From the NCBI GenBank assembly GCA_013821985.1, contig PNJQ01000007.1, positions 1 to 64,000 of the forward strand: 64,000 nt of DNA, in the 5' to 3' direction. Position numbers and translations under genes: made by a program. Origin of the DNA: Opitutus sp. (lineage in GTDB: Bacteria > Verrucomicrobiota > Verrucomicrobiia > Opitutales > Opitutaceae). Shown here one piece after another: positions 18,348 to 25,994 of this stretch. The notes beneath the pieces were generated by a model, which saw nothing but the letters and a program-made list of their open reading frames with translations, ran no database searches and was not told the DNA's origin. Each line of letters starts with the position of its first letter. The first letter of the stretch is position 1.

Positions 18348-18477
18348 GGAGAAAAGGGGCTGGCGAATTGAAGTTGCCGGGCGGGGTTCAGAGACTTCGC
18401 GTGACAACAAGGAGTCGGGTGGAACGGAACGTGACGCGCGCAGCGGGTCGGACGCCGCGCGCGTCGGTGACGTGAGG

Positions 18478-21400
18478 TTACTGCCGTGCGCTTTCGGCCG
18501 GGCCCGTGCCGCTCGGCAAGGTGGAACTCGAACTGACGACAATCTTGTCGAGCCGCGTTCCGTCTTCGCGCATCCAGATGGTCAGCGATTGCGTGCCGGC
18601 CGGAAGCGAGATCGTGGAACTGGCGGTTTTCCAACCGAGCGCCGACGTCGTGTTGAACTGCTGGTAGGTTGACGTGCTGCCGTTGACCGAGATGAACACC
18701 GAGTCATCGGAACCGCTCGGGCCATTGGCGCGAATGTGCACGTAGAACGTGCTCGCGGCGCCGGACGGCACGACGATCTGGTAATCGGCCCGGCAGGTCG
18801 AGGTGCCGGGCGCGCTCGCGGTCGCGCCGGAGTTGGGCGTCGATTCGATCACGTTATTCGAGGCGGCTCCGCTCGCGCCGGAGAGGGTGAGATTCGTCCA
18901 GCTCTTGCCCCCGCCGCTGGTGCGCGAGTTGGCGTTCTCTGCCTCCATCGAAACCTGGTTGGATGCCATGAGGAACGCGCCGGTGCCACCGGAGGAATTC
19001 ACGGTCAGTGTGAAGGTGTCGGTGCCGGTGAGAGAGCCGTCGTTCGCCGTGACGGTGATCGTGGCCGTGCCGGTCTGGCCGGCGGCGGGCGTGACGGTGA
19101 CGGTGCGGTTGGCGCCGGAGCCGCCGAAGGTGATGTTGGCATTCGGCACGAGCGTGGTGTTGCTCGAGCTGCCGCTCACGGTCACACTGGAGGGGTTCTC
19201 GTCGGTGATCGTGAAGTTGAGCGGACCGACCGCGACGCCGGTGGTGGTGGTTTGATTGGCGATGTCGCTCACACTCGGCGCGGTGTTGCCGCCGGACGTG
19301 CCGAAGAGGTCGAGTTCGTTGATGCTCGCCCAAGTGGTCGAGGTGCCGCTGATGCCATCGACGACAAGTTTCACGTAGCGGCCCGTGGCGGAGACGTTGT
19401 GGGTGTAGCTGGATGCCCCGGTGGCGGGTTGGACGTTCGCGACGGGCGTGCCCCAGTTTGTGGCGCTGCTCGAGACGTAGATCTCGTGGTGGTAGGCGCG
19501 GCTCTGGTAAGGATAGACGACGAACTTCGAGAGGTTGTAGGAGGCGCCGAGGTCGAGAACGACGTAGCGCGGGGACGTGCTCAGCGTGCTCGGGCTGGCG
19601 TTGCTCGCCCAGCGCGAGTCGTTGCCGCCATCAATGGTGTCGCCGTCCCACAGGTTGGCGGGGCCGTTGCTCCCGGCGGTGTCCCACGGCGTGCTGTCGG
19701 GCGAACTGACCGGCACGATTTCTGGATCGCTGCCACCACCGCTCGGATTGACGACGATCGACAGCGCCTGCGTGTCGAAATCGCCGTCCGCATCCTGCAC
19801 GCGTGCGGTGAAGTTGGCCGTGCCAACAGTGGTCGGCGTGCCGCTGATTGTGCCGCCGGAGCCGAGGCTGAGGCCCGCGGGCAACGCGCCGGCCGAGACG
19901 CTCCACGCCAGCGGCAGCTCGCCGCCAGCGGCGTTGAGCGTTTGGCTATAAGGGGTGCCGACCGTGCCGGCGGGCAGGGTGGTGGTCGTGATGGTGGGCT
20001 GGGTATCAATCGTGCCCGGATCGGGGTAGGTGCCACCTGGGCCGCCGGAGAATTCCGGGCCGACCTCGGCGCGCAGCAGCGGACGCGCGCCGCTGCCGGC
20101 GACTTCGCGCTCAAACGAGCCAATGTCCTTGCCGGTCGAGGGGCGCGTCAGGTTGCGGATATCGTTGCTCGCGACGAGTGTGGCGTTGGCGAGATTGAGC
20201 AGCGGGCTGCTCGCGGTCGGGATCTTGTAGTGGTCAAAACTGTCGGTGATCGCGGGCGAAACCGTCGAACTGTAAGTGCCGCCGAGGCCGGTCCAGCCAT
20301 AGCTCGCGCTGGGGTGATAGATATAATTTCCGCCGGAACTCGCGGGCGAGAAGCTGGCGTTGCGGACGATGCCGTTGCTCGTGCCCGAGCCCTGCCAGGC
20401 GTTGTTGAAGATCCGCACGCCCGTCGGCTGGAGCGAACCGGTATCGACATAGCCGAGGTTCATTTCGCGGCAGTCGATGAAGGTGTTGTTGTAGATCGAG
20501 GCGTTGGCGGCGGACTCGTAGCCGTTGTTGCCGCCGGAGCCGTTGCCATCGGTCCAACTGGTGGCGCCGGCCATGAGGCAGAGCGCGGCGCGGAGGTTCG
20601 TGCCGATGAGGTTCACAAAGTAGTTGTTCCGCACGATGTGGTCTTGGCCGATGATGCGGACGCCGCCTTGGTTGGAATTTGCGGTGCCGAGGACAATGGA
20701 GGAGCCCGAGTAGCTGCCGGCGCCGAAGACGAAGTTGCCGTCCACGACGCACGCGTCGCCGTGGCGCAGGGTGATCTGGCCGTAGCTCTCGAGGAAGGTG
20801 TTGTTGAGGATTTTGTTTCCCTTCGATTTGTTGGAGATGATCTCCATGTCGTTGGGCTTCTGCCCATCGTTGCGCCAGATGGCGTGGAAGAACACGTTGC
20901 GCTCGATCGTGACGTTCATGTCGTGCGCTTGGGAAGAGCTGTCGCCGATGCGGATGGTTTCGAAGCCGTTTTCCGTCGTGGAGCACTCGCGCGGGCCGAA
21001 ATAGCAGAAGCGCAGGCGGTGGTTGCGCGTGGTCGTGATCCCCGCCTCGGCGGTGTTGCGTTTGAAGGCCACGGTGGCGTTGCGCGTGCTCTTGCCCTCG
21101 AAGTGGCAATATTCGAACAGGTGATTGAAGCCTTCGGCGTAGATCCAGTGGCCGTAGTCGTCGCCCGAGACGCAATCGAGGAAACGGACGTTGCTCACCG
21201 TCATGAAGCGCGAGTCGCTTGCGGTGCGGATGATCCAGGCCGGCTCGGTGCCGCCGTTGTCGAGCATGCCGCTGCCACTGATGAAATCGAGGCCCGCGAG
21301 CACGATGCCGCGGCCTTGGAGCGTGATCTGCGAAGGGGCGGTGACATCCACGCCACCATTGACCGCGGCATAGACGAAGATCGGGTCGCTTTGCGCCGTT

Positions 21401-21597
21401 GCGTCGTCGGCGATCGAGCTGACCAGCGTTTTGTTCAGCGCGCCGTAGGTGCCGCTGTTGAGCACGACGACGTCGCCGGAATTGAGCGTCGGGAGATTGT
21501 TGAAGTCGGTGGCGTTATTGACCGTATAGGTGACCGCGCGGGACAGCGGCGCGCAGAGCGCCGCGAGGGCAACCAACAGGAGGCATCGGGTTTTCAT
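18478..21597 (-). CDS. PL6-type polysaccharide lyase (alginate lyase/chondroitinase B fold) with binding modules
   Basis: This large secreted enzyme has 1039 residues. After a signal peptide (LLLVALAALCAPLSRA) a parallel beta-helix of PL6 type covers about residues 22-500, with NGFETIRIG near 210. The two catalytic residues known from chondroitinase B are present in the proper setting: Lys257 in SNKSKGN and Arg278 in LRHG, 21 residues apart as in that enzyme. Downstream are a putative-Ig domain (about 535-615), a discoidin/CBM32-like domain (about 620-770, with YVVLDLGASYNLSKF), another Ig/cadherin-like domain and a C-terminal beta-sandwich resembling CBM6/35 (about 870-1025). PL6 enzymes cleave alginate or dermatan by beta-elimination; alginate is more likely given the neighbours. 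A predicted operator lies ~126 nt upstream of its ATG. Confidence 0.88.
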   Translation of the reverse strand: MKTRCLLLVALAALCAPLSRAVTYTVNNATDFNNLPTLNSGDVVVLNSGTYGALNKTLVSSIADDATAQSDPIFVYAAVNGGVDVTAPSQITLQGRGIVLAGLDFISGSGMLDNGGTEPAWIIRTASDSRFMTVSNVRFLDCVSGDDYGHWIYAEGFNHLFEYCHFEGKSTRNATVAFKRNTAEAGITTTRNHRLRFCYFGPRECSTTENGFETIRIGDSSSQAHDMNVTIERNVFFHAIWRNDGQKPNDMEIISNKSKGNKILNNTFLESYGQITLRHGDACVVDGNFVFGAGSYSGSSIVLGTANSNQGGVRIIGQDHIVRNNYFVNLIGTNLRAALCLMAGATSWTDGNGSGGNNGYESAANASIYNNTFIDCREMNLGYVDTGSLQPTGVRIFNNAWQGSGTSNGIVRNASFSPASSGGNYIYHPSASYGWTGLGGTYSSTVSPAITDSFDHYKIPTASSPLLNLANATLVASNDIRNLTRPSTGKDIGSFEREVAGSGARPLLRAEVGPEFSGGPGGTYPDPGTIDTQPTITTTTLPAGTVGTPYSQTLNAAGGELPLAWSVSAGALPAGLSLGSGGTISGTPTTVGTANFTARVQDADGDFDTQALSIVVNPSGGGSDPEIVPVSSPDSTPWDTAGSNGPANLWDGDTIDGGNDSRWASNASPSTLSTSPRYVVLDLGASYNLSKFVVYPYQSRAYHHEIYVSSSATNWGTPVANVQPATGASSYTHNVSATGRYVKLVVDGISGTSTTWASINELDLFGTSGGNTAPSVSDIANQTTTTGVAVGPLNFTITDENPSSVTVSGSSSNTTLVPNANITFGGSGANRTVTVTPAAGQTGTATITVTANDGSLTGTDTFTLTVNSSGGTGAFLMASNQVSMEAENANSRTSGGGKSWTNLTLSGASGAASNNVIESTPNSGATASAPGTSTCRADYQIVVPSGAASTFYVHIRANGPSGSDDSVFISVNGSTSTYQQFNTTSALGWKTASSTISLPAGTQSLTIWMREDGTRLDKIVVSSSSTLPSGTGPAESARQ

Positions 21598-21722
21598 GGA
21601 GGACGCGGCGCGGTTCGCCCAAGCGGGGAGGCGTCGCAGTTGCGGGGGTAGGGTAGTGGCACCGGGTAGCGGTCCCGGCGGGGATGGGCGCCACCGAAGT
21701 TCGGCGCGGTGGGCCTCGCAAT

Positions 21723-21736
21723 CTAATAACTATTAA
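21723..21736. promoter_or_regulatory. Predicted LacI-type operator upstream of the PL6 lyase
   Basis: CTAATA-AC-TATTAA matches the CTAATA-NN-TATTAG palindrome with one arm mismatch. It lies between the divergent PL6 lyase and TonB-like genes and could serve either. Confidence 0.6.
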
Positions 21737-21865
21737 TAAAAGCGTTTTCGGGAAAAAAAGGCGGCGTGGCTAGGGGAATTCCCCGCGAATCGCGGCCGGC
21801 GCGGCCCGCGCGGTGAAGGGTTGCCGGACGGACCGGTGTTATGCGCAGCGAAACCCAATCGCCCA

Positions 21866-22582
21866 TTGAAAACGACGCTCCCTGTCTGCTTGCTGTTCGC
21901 CGCCCTCGCGTGGGGCGGAGCCGTCACCGCGACCGCGGCGACGATCCAACATCTCAAGTTGGTCGAGCGCATCGACCCGCAATTTCCTCCCGGGCTCGAG
22001 ATTTTCGGCATCACCAAAGGCGGGGTGCGCTGTGTAATCGACGTCGATGCCGGCGGCAGGGTCGAGGACGTGTTGATCCTGGCTTACACGCACGAACGTT
22101 TTGCCCGCGCCGTGCGCGAGGTGATGCCGCTCTGGCGTTTTGAGCCGGCGCGGGTGGACGGACGCCCGGTCTCGGCGCAGACGACGATCGAATTCACCAT
22201 CGAGGCGGTCGGCGTCGTAACGACGCTCGATCTCACCACCTATGTTTCGCAGCGCTTCGAGACGATGTGGGGCGCCACCTTTGTCTATCACGAGTGGAAG
22301 CTCAGTGATCTCGACGCGATTCCGGTGCCGGTCACCACCGTGGCGCCAATCTACCCGGTCGAGCTCGCCGAGCGGAACGTTCGCGGCAAGGTGAAGGTGG
22401 ATTTCTATATCGACGAGGAAGGGCGCGTCCGGCTGCCGATTGTTTCCGCGAGCGAATATCCGGAGCTCGCGAGTGCCGCGATCTTCGCGGTGCGTCAGTG
22501 GAAATTCGCACCGCCGCTGCGGCAGGGCCGCCCGGTGCTGGCTTTCGCGAGCCAGGAATTCGATTTCAACGCGAAGCCCTGA
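21866..22582 (+). CDS. Exported protein with two TonB C-terminal-like domains
   Basis: This protein of 238 residues has a signal peptide (LPVCLLFAALAWGGAVTATA). Two consecutive domains resemble the TonB C-terminus. The first (about 25-115) is divergent, with VIDVDAGGRVEDV and MPLWRFEPARVDG. The second (about 155-238) is typical, with APIYPVELAERNVRG, FYIDEEGRV and AVRQWKFAPPLRQG. No proline-rich spacer is present, so it is not a classical energy-transducing TonB. The chosen TTG start puts the basic residue and hydrophobic core first; a TTG at 21821 is also open and no good ribosome site distinguishes them. It is divergent from the PL6 gene across the predicted operator. Confidence 0.7.
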   Translation: MKTTLPVCLLFAALAWGGAVTATAATIQHLKLVERIDPQFPPGLEIFGITKGGVRCVIDVDAGGRVEDVLILAYTHERFARAVREVMPLWRFEPARVDGRPVSAQTTIEFTIEAVGVVTTLDLTTYVSQRFETMWGATFVYHEWKLSDLDAIPVPVTTVAPIYPVELAERNVRGKVKVDFYIDEEGRVRLPIVSASEYPELASAAIFAVRQWKFAPPLRQGRPVLAFASQEFDFNAKP

Positions 22583-22610
22583 GCGCGTCGCCCACTCCCG
22601 TCCGCCGCGC

Positions 22611-22637
22611 GCCCGCTTCGGCGGGCGTTTATTTTTT
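22611..22637 (+). terminator. Terminator between converging genes
   Basis: The stem GCCCGC with GCGGGC around a TTCG tetraloop is followed by a T-rich tract (GTTTATTTTTT). It ends the TonB-like gene and overlaps the 3' end of the sigma-factor gene, which arrives from the other side. Confidence 0.8.
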
Positions 22638-23210
22638 GGCCGGGGCGAGTTCCGCCAGCGCTGCGCGCAGCGCCTGCCGGGCGCGGTAGAGTCGCGTTTC
22701 AACGCCGCGCGGCGAGCAACCGGTGATCGTCGCGATTTCCCCGTAGGAGAGCCGCTCGAAATGATGCAACAGCAGCGTCACGCGCCAGTCGTGCGGCAGA
22801 CGCGCTATCGCGTCATCGACGGCGGCGAGAGTCTCGCGGTCCACGAGCGCGGTGTCCGGTGTCACCGCGCCAGACGGTGGATCGTAGGGTGTCGCCGCGT
22901 CGTCCCCGGGCGCATCGAGGCTGACGGTGGGATGCCGCCGCCACCAGCGATGGCGGTTGTGGCAGAGATTGGTCACGGTCGTGAACAGCCACGCGGAAAG
23001 ATTCGTGTCGGCGCGGAGGCGCGCGCGTTGCTGATGGAGGCGGACGAACGCATCGAGCGCGACTTCGCGCGCGTCGGCCGCGTTGCGGAGGTAGCGCCAG
23101 GCAAAGGCGAAGAGCGGCTGCTCCCAGCGAGCCACAATCCGTTCCAAAGCACTCGCGTGGCCGGCCTGCAGGGCGGCGAAATCCGCACGATCGGAAAGGG
23201 CGTCGGGCAC
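22629..23210 (-). CDS. ECF-family RNA polymerase sigma factor
   Basis: This sigma factor of 193 residues has region 2 at about 20-90 (ALERIVARWEQPLFAFAWRY, then NLSAWLFTTVTNLCHNRHR) and region 4 at about 130-185 (LPHDWRVTLLLHHFERLSYG, then EIATITGCSPRGVETRLYRA, the DNA-binding helix-turn-helix). Between them lies a ~30-residue acidic linker. It is the last of three minus-strand genes, starting 11 nt after the stop of a CnrX-like periplasmic protein. This order (membrane regulator, periplasmic sensor, sigma factor) is the cnrYXH order. It would direct transcription of stress or metal genes when released; its targets are not evident. Confidence 0.9.
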   Translation of the reverse strand: MPDALSDRADFAALQAGHASALERIVARWEQPLFAFAWRYLRNAADAREVALDAFVRLHQQRARLRADTNLSAWLFTTVTNLCHNRHRWWRRHPTVSLDAPGDDAATPYDPPSGAVTPDTALVDRETLAAVDDAIARLPHDWRVTLLLHHFERLSYGEIATITGCSPRGVETRLYRARQALRAALAELAPAKK

Positions 23211-23221
23211 GCGATTGCGCG

Positions 23222-23659
23222 CTAGTTCACGGAGCGCGCCGGACCAGGGTTGAGGCGTGCGAGGTAGCGCGCGCGTTGCTCGGCATCCAGTTCACCCGCC
23301 GTGGCGGCGATCAGCTCGCGGGTCGTGGCCGCGTGCAGACGGTCGATGCGTCGCCAGTCATCGACGAAGCGGGCGAAGGCGAGAAAATCGACCCGTCCTT
23401 CGTGCCGGCGGGTGGCTTCGAACGTCTCGAGTTCGCGGCGCAACGCCGTCGCCTGTCCGGCAAGGGCGCGCAGTTGGGGTCCGGAGGCGTCGTGCAACGC
23501 GCGGATGCGCGCGGTCTGTTCCGGCGAGAGATTTAAGTCCCCTTGCATCCACGCGACGATGTCCGCGCCGGGATCGACGGGGCGCCGCCACGCATACCAC
23601 CCAAGGTGCGCTGCGGCTCCCAGAAACAGACCCAGCACGATGACGCGCAGCGCTTTCAT
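23222..23659 (-). CDS. CnrX/Spy-like periplasmic sensor protein
   Basis: This protein of 145 residues has an N-terminal hydrophobic segment (VIVLGLFLGAAAHLGWYAW), either an anchor or a signal. It is followed by an all-helical domain of the heavy-metal-resistance/Spy superfamily, with the marker LNLSPEQTARIRALHD, a middle helix (GQATALRRELE) and ELDAEQRARYLARL near the end. Histidines in RALHD, RRHEG and DRLHAAT could be metal ligands as in CnrX, which binds Ni or Co. Its start overlaps the stop of the upstream membrane-protein gene (ATGA), so the pair is translationally coupled. I infer it senses a periplasmic signal and controls the sigma factor through the membrane protein; metal specificity is unproved. 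Confidence 0.75.
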   Translation of the reverse strand: MKALRVIVLGLFLGAAAHLGWYAWRRPVDPGADIVAWMQGDLNLSPEQTARIRALHDASGPQLRALAGQATALRRELETFEATRRHEGRVDFLAFARFVDDWRRIDRLHAATTRELIAATAGELDAEQRARYLARLNPGPARSVN

Positions 23660-23985
23660 GTGCGTCCGAGGCCGGAGGTTTCGGGCGGGAAGGGCGAGGC
23701 GGTCAGCAGCGGATCGATCAACCGGCGATAGCTCTCGAGTAATCGGGCGTCACGCTGCCGGTGTTGCTCGGTCACGCGCAATTCGGCGAGAAACAGGCCA
23801 AGCAGAATGCACGCGGCGAGAAAGACGGCGGCAAAGGCCGGCGGAAAAAATGGACTGGGCGGCACGCGCTCGCGGCCGGGGCCCGCGAGCCGCAACCGGA
23901 CGTCCCGCGCGAGCGGTGGAACGGCGGGCGGCGCTCCCCAGCGGTCGAGCACGGAAGCGAGCGGATCGGGCGAAGAATTTTGCAT
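23656..23985 (-). CDS. Single-pass membrane protein, putative CnrY-like anti-sigma factor
   Basis: This protein of 109 residues has an N-terminal cytoplasmic half of about 45 residues (SVLDRWGAPPAVPPLARDVRL), one membrane helix (about 48-67, FAAVFLAACILLGLFLA) and a short periplasmic tail rich in charged residues. Size and layout match CnrY-type anti-sigma factors, whose short N-terminus holds the sigma factor. There is no zinc anti-sigma motif. It is the first gene of the three-gene string and overlaps the sensor gene by 4 nt. Sequence similarity alone would not identify it; the assignment rests on gene order and topology. Confidence 0.65.
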   Translation of the reverse strand: MQNSSPDPLASVLDRWGAPPAVPPLARDVRLRLAGPGRERVPPSPFFPPAFAAVFLAACILLGLFLAELRVTEQHRQRDARLLESYRRLIDPLLTASPFPPETSGLGRT

Positions 23986-24078
23986 GGCCGGGAAAAACGG
24001 GTCGGCGCTTGCCCTGCATAACACCTCGGTGCGGCAAAGTCCTTCAAATATTCCGCTGCGCTGACATTGGACTGCGAC

Positions 24079-24924
24079 TCACGACGGCGGCAGCAGCGCT
24101 TGGGCGCGGAGAAATTCCTGCACTTTCACGCGGACCTTGTCCTTCCACTCCGGCAAGTCGGTGCTGAATCCGTGGCTGCCGCCCGGCACGGTGACGAGTT
24201 CGCCTGAGTTGCCGCTGGCCACGAGCTTGTCCTGCAGCGCCACCGCCTGCGAGTAGGGCACGGTCGGATCGGCGTCGCCGTGAAACGCGAGCGTCGGCGG
24301 CATTCTCCTCGGAAGTTGGTGCAGCGGCGAAAGAGCGGCTGCGTGATCGCCGAAGCGAATCCGACCGTAACCGGCGAGCGAGGACGTGTCGGACACGGCG
24401 CTCAGCAGAACGAGCGCTGCGGGCGGGTGCGTCGCGGTGTGCTGCGGATCGGAGCCCGGCGGCGTGGCGGGGATCGCCGTCCACAACGCCAGATGTCCGC
24501 CCGCAGACGAGCCGCCGACCACGATGCGAGCGGGATCGAGGCCGAGTTCGACCGCATGCGCTTGAATCCAATGGAATGCGGCGCGTGCATCAGCGACGGC
24601 GTCGAGCGGTGTCGTGTCGAACCGGTCGCGGGTGCGGTAGTCCGGTGCGATGCCGACAAGGCCCCACTGCGCGGCCATCCGCGCCCAGCCGGCGGAACGC
24701 TCAGGTGTGCCGCGATTCCAACCGCCGCCGAAGAAGAAAACGAACGCGGCGCGGCGTTCGCCCGGTTGCATGCCCTCGGGCTTGAAGACGTGCAGGCGCA
24801 GCGCGGCATCCTTTACCTGCCGGAATTCGAACGTCTCGGCTCCCGGAAAGGAGTCGGGCGTGGACTCAGCAGCGTGGGTCGCGGCAATCGCCAGCGACAT
24901 CAGGGCAACGGCGAAACATTTCAT
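24079..24924 (-). CDS. Exported alpha/beta-hydrolase (carboxylesterase-like)
   Basis: This protein of 281 residues has a signal peptide (FAVALMSLAIAATHA). The hydrolase fold shows the oxyanion-hole segment FFFGGGWNRG, the nucleophile elbow GGSSAGG, the acid region HGDADPTVPY and the catalytic His in GGSHGF. Family members cleave ester bonds. In a polysaccharide operon a likely job is removing acetyl groups from the polymer, as alginate and similar polymers are often acetylated. Its ATG overlaps the stop of the upstream lyase gene by 4 nt, so it is the eighth and last gene of the symporter operon. Confidence 0.85.
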   Translation of the reverse strand: MKCFAVALMSLAIAATHAAESTPDSFPGAETFEFRQVKDAALRLHVFKPEGMQPGERRAAFVFFFGGGWNRGTPERSAGWARMAAQWGLVGIAPDYRTRDRFDTTPLDAVADARAAFHWIQAHAVELGLDPARIVVGGSSAGGHLALWTAIPATPPGSDPQHTATHPPAALVLLSAVSDTSSLAGYGRIRFGDHAAALSPLHQLPRRMPPTLAFHGDADPTVPYSQAVALQDKLVASGNSGELVTVPGGSHGFSTDLPEWKDKVRVKVQEFLRAQALLPPS

Positions 24925-25994
24925 GAGCGGGACGGTTCGAGGAGGCCGGCCTCACGCAACAGCGCATCGAGGAACCCGGCGGGGAGTTTTTCGCGTTGTG
25001 AGTGGGGCCACTTTTCCGGCGCGGCGTTGTAGGGGCGCAGAAATTCGAGTGCGACGCGCAGGCTGGCGCCGTTTGGCGCAACGTAGTTCCAGAGATCGAT
25101 GCCGTAGGCCGCGGCATGGCGCGCGATGACGGCGTGCGCCTCAAGGTTGAAGCGGCTGTAGCCCAGACCGTCCACGCGACGAATTTCGTCGGGCTGCGCA
25201 CCGTCGGGCCGGATCTGGTGGGCGATCAAAATCTTCGCTTCCTCGCAAAGTTGCCGCGCGAGGTCGTCACGCCCCGCGAAGCGCGCGATCGGAATCGCCT
25301 GCGCGAAGAACCACGAGCCGTGGTTGTTCTTCGCGGCTCGCTCGGCGCGCGCGGTGGGCGCCGTTTCGAGCCAGTTCAGAAATTCGCCGAACCACGTGCG
25401 CACCGCTTCGCGTTCGGGCGTGGTGAGCGCGGGCGCATCGTCCAGCAAGCGCAATGCATCGACCACGAGCGCGAGGTCGCGCGAATCGAGCACACCGGAG
25501 GCGTTGCCGCGGTTGCCGTGGTGGCCGAGTCGCACCTGGGCGTAGTCGAGATGCGGATTCATGCGCGTCGCGGGCGTGACGAACCACGCGCGCAACCACT
25601 CGCCGGCTCGGCGCGCCGCGGCTTCGTCGCGGCGCAGATGCCAGGCGGCGGCGAGTCGCGCGACATTCTCGCAGAAGCGCCCGATCCGGTGACGGTCACC
25701 GCGGGCGACTTGCTCGTGATTGTGTTGGCCGTCGCGACTGACGAACGGCAGGCCGTCGGGCTGGTCCGGATTCGGCCAATAATAACGCGCGTAGCTGACA
25801 TAGTTGCGCGGATCGCCGCCGGGCGAGGGCAGCGGCTTGTCGGCGACGGTCTCGATTTTCGCGCGCAGCGCCGATGGCGCTTCGGCGGCGAGTCGCGCGA
25901 GGTCGGCCTCGTTGAGTTGGAAGGGGGGAAGCGCGAAAGCGGCAGTCGTCAACGAAAGCGTCGCCGCGATGTTAGCGAAGATCGAACGTGTCAT
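24921..25994 (-). CDS. Alginate lyase family protein (PF05426, PL5-like)
   Basis: This secreted protein of 357 residues has a signal peptide (IFANIAATLSLTTAAFA). The family markers are clear: YYWPNPDQPDGLPFVSRDG (about 71-89), the lyase motif KNNHGSW (Asn223, Asn224, His225) and a later Tyr/His region around YSRFNLEAH. These alpha/alpha-barrel enzymes cleave mannuronate- or glucuronate-rich polymers by beta-elimination. The start overlaps the stop of the heparinase-type gene by 23 nt. Sub-family and exact substrate (PL5, PL38 or others) cannot be fixed by eye. Confidence 0.85.
   Translation of the reverse strand: MTRSIFANIAATLSLTTAAFALPPFQLNEADLARLAAEAPSALRAKIETVADKPLPSPGGDPRNYVSYARYYWPNPDQPDGLPFVSRDGQHNHEQVARGDRHRIGRFCENVARLAAAWHLRRDEAAARRAGEWLRAWFVTPATRMNPHLDYAQVRLGHHGNRGNASGVLDSRDLALVVDALRLLDDAPALTTPEREAVRTWFGEFLNWLETAPTARAERAAKNNHGSWFFAQAIPIARFAGRDDLARQLCEEAKILIAHQIRPDGAQPDEIRRVDGLGYSRFNLEAHAVIARHAAAYGIDLWNYVAPNGASLRVALEFLRPYNAAPEKWPHSQREKLPAGFLDALLREAGLLEPSRS

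Noticed and set aside
18736-21651. Long plus-strand reading frame opposite the PL6 lyase
   Set aside because: Antisense shadow with a compositionally biased product; the minus-strand gene has a signal peptide and catalytic motifs.
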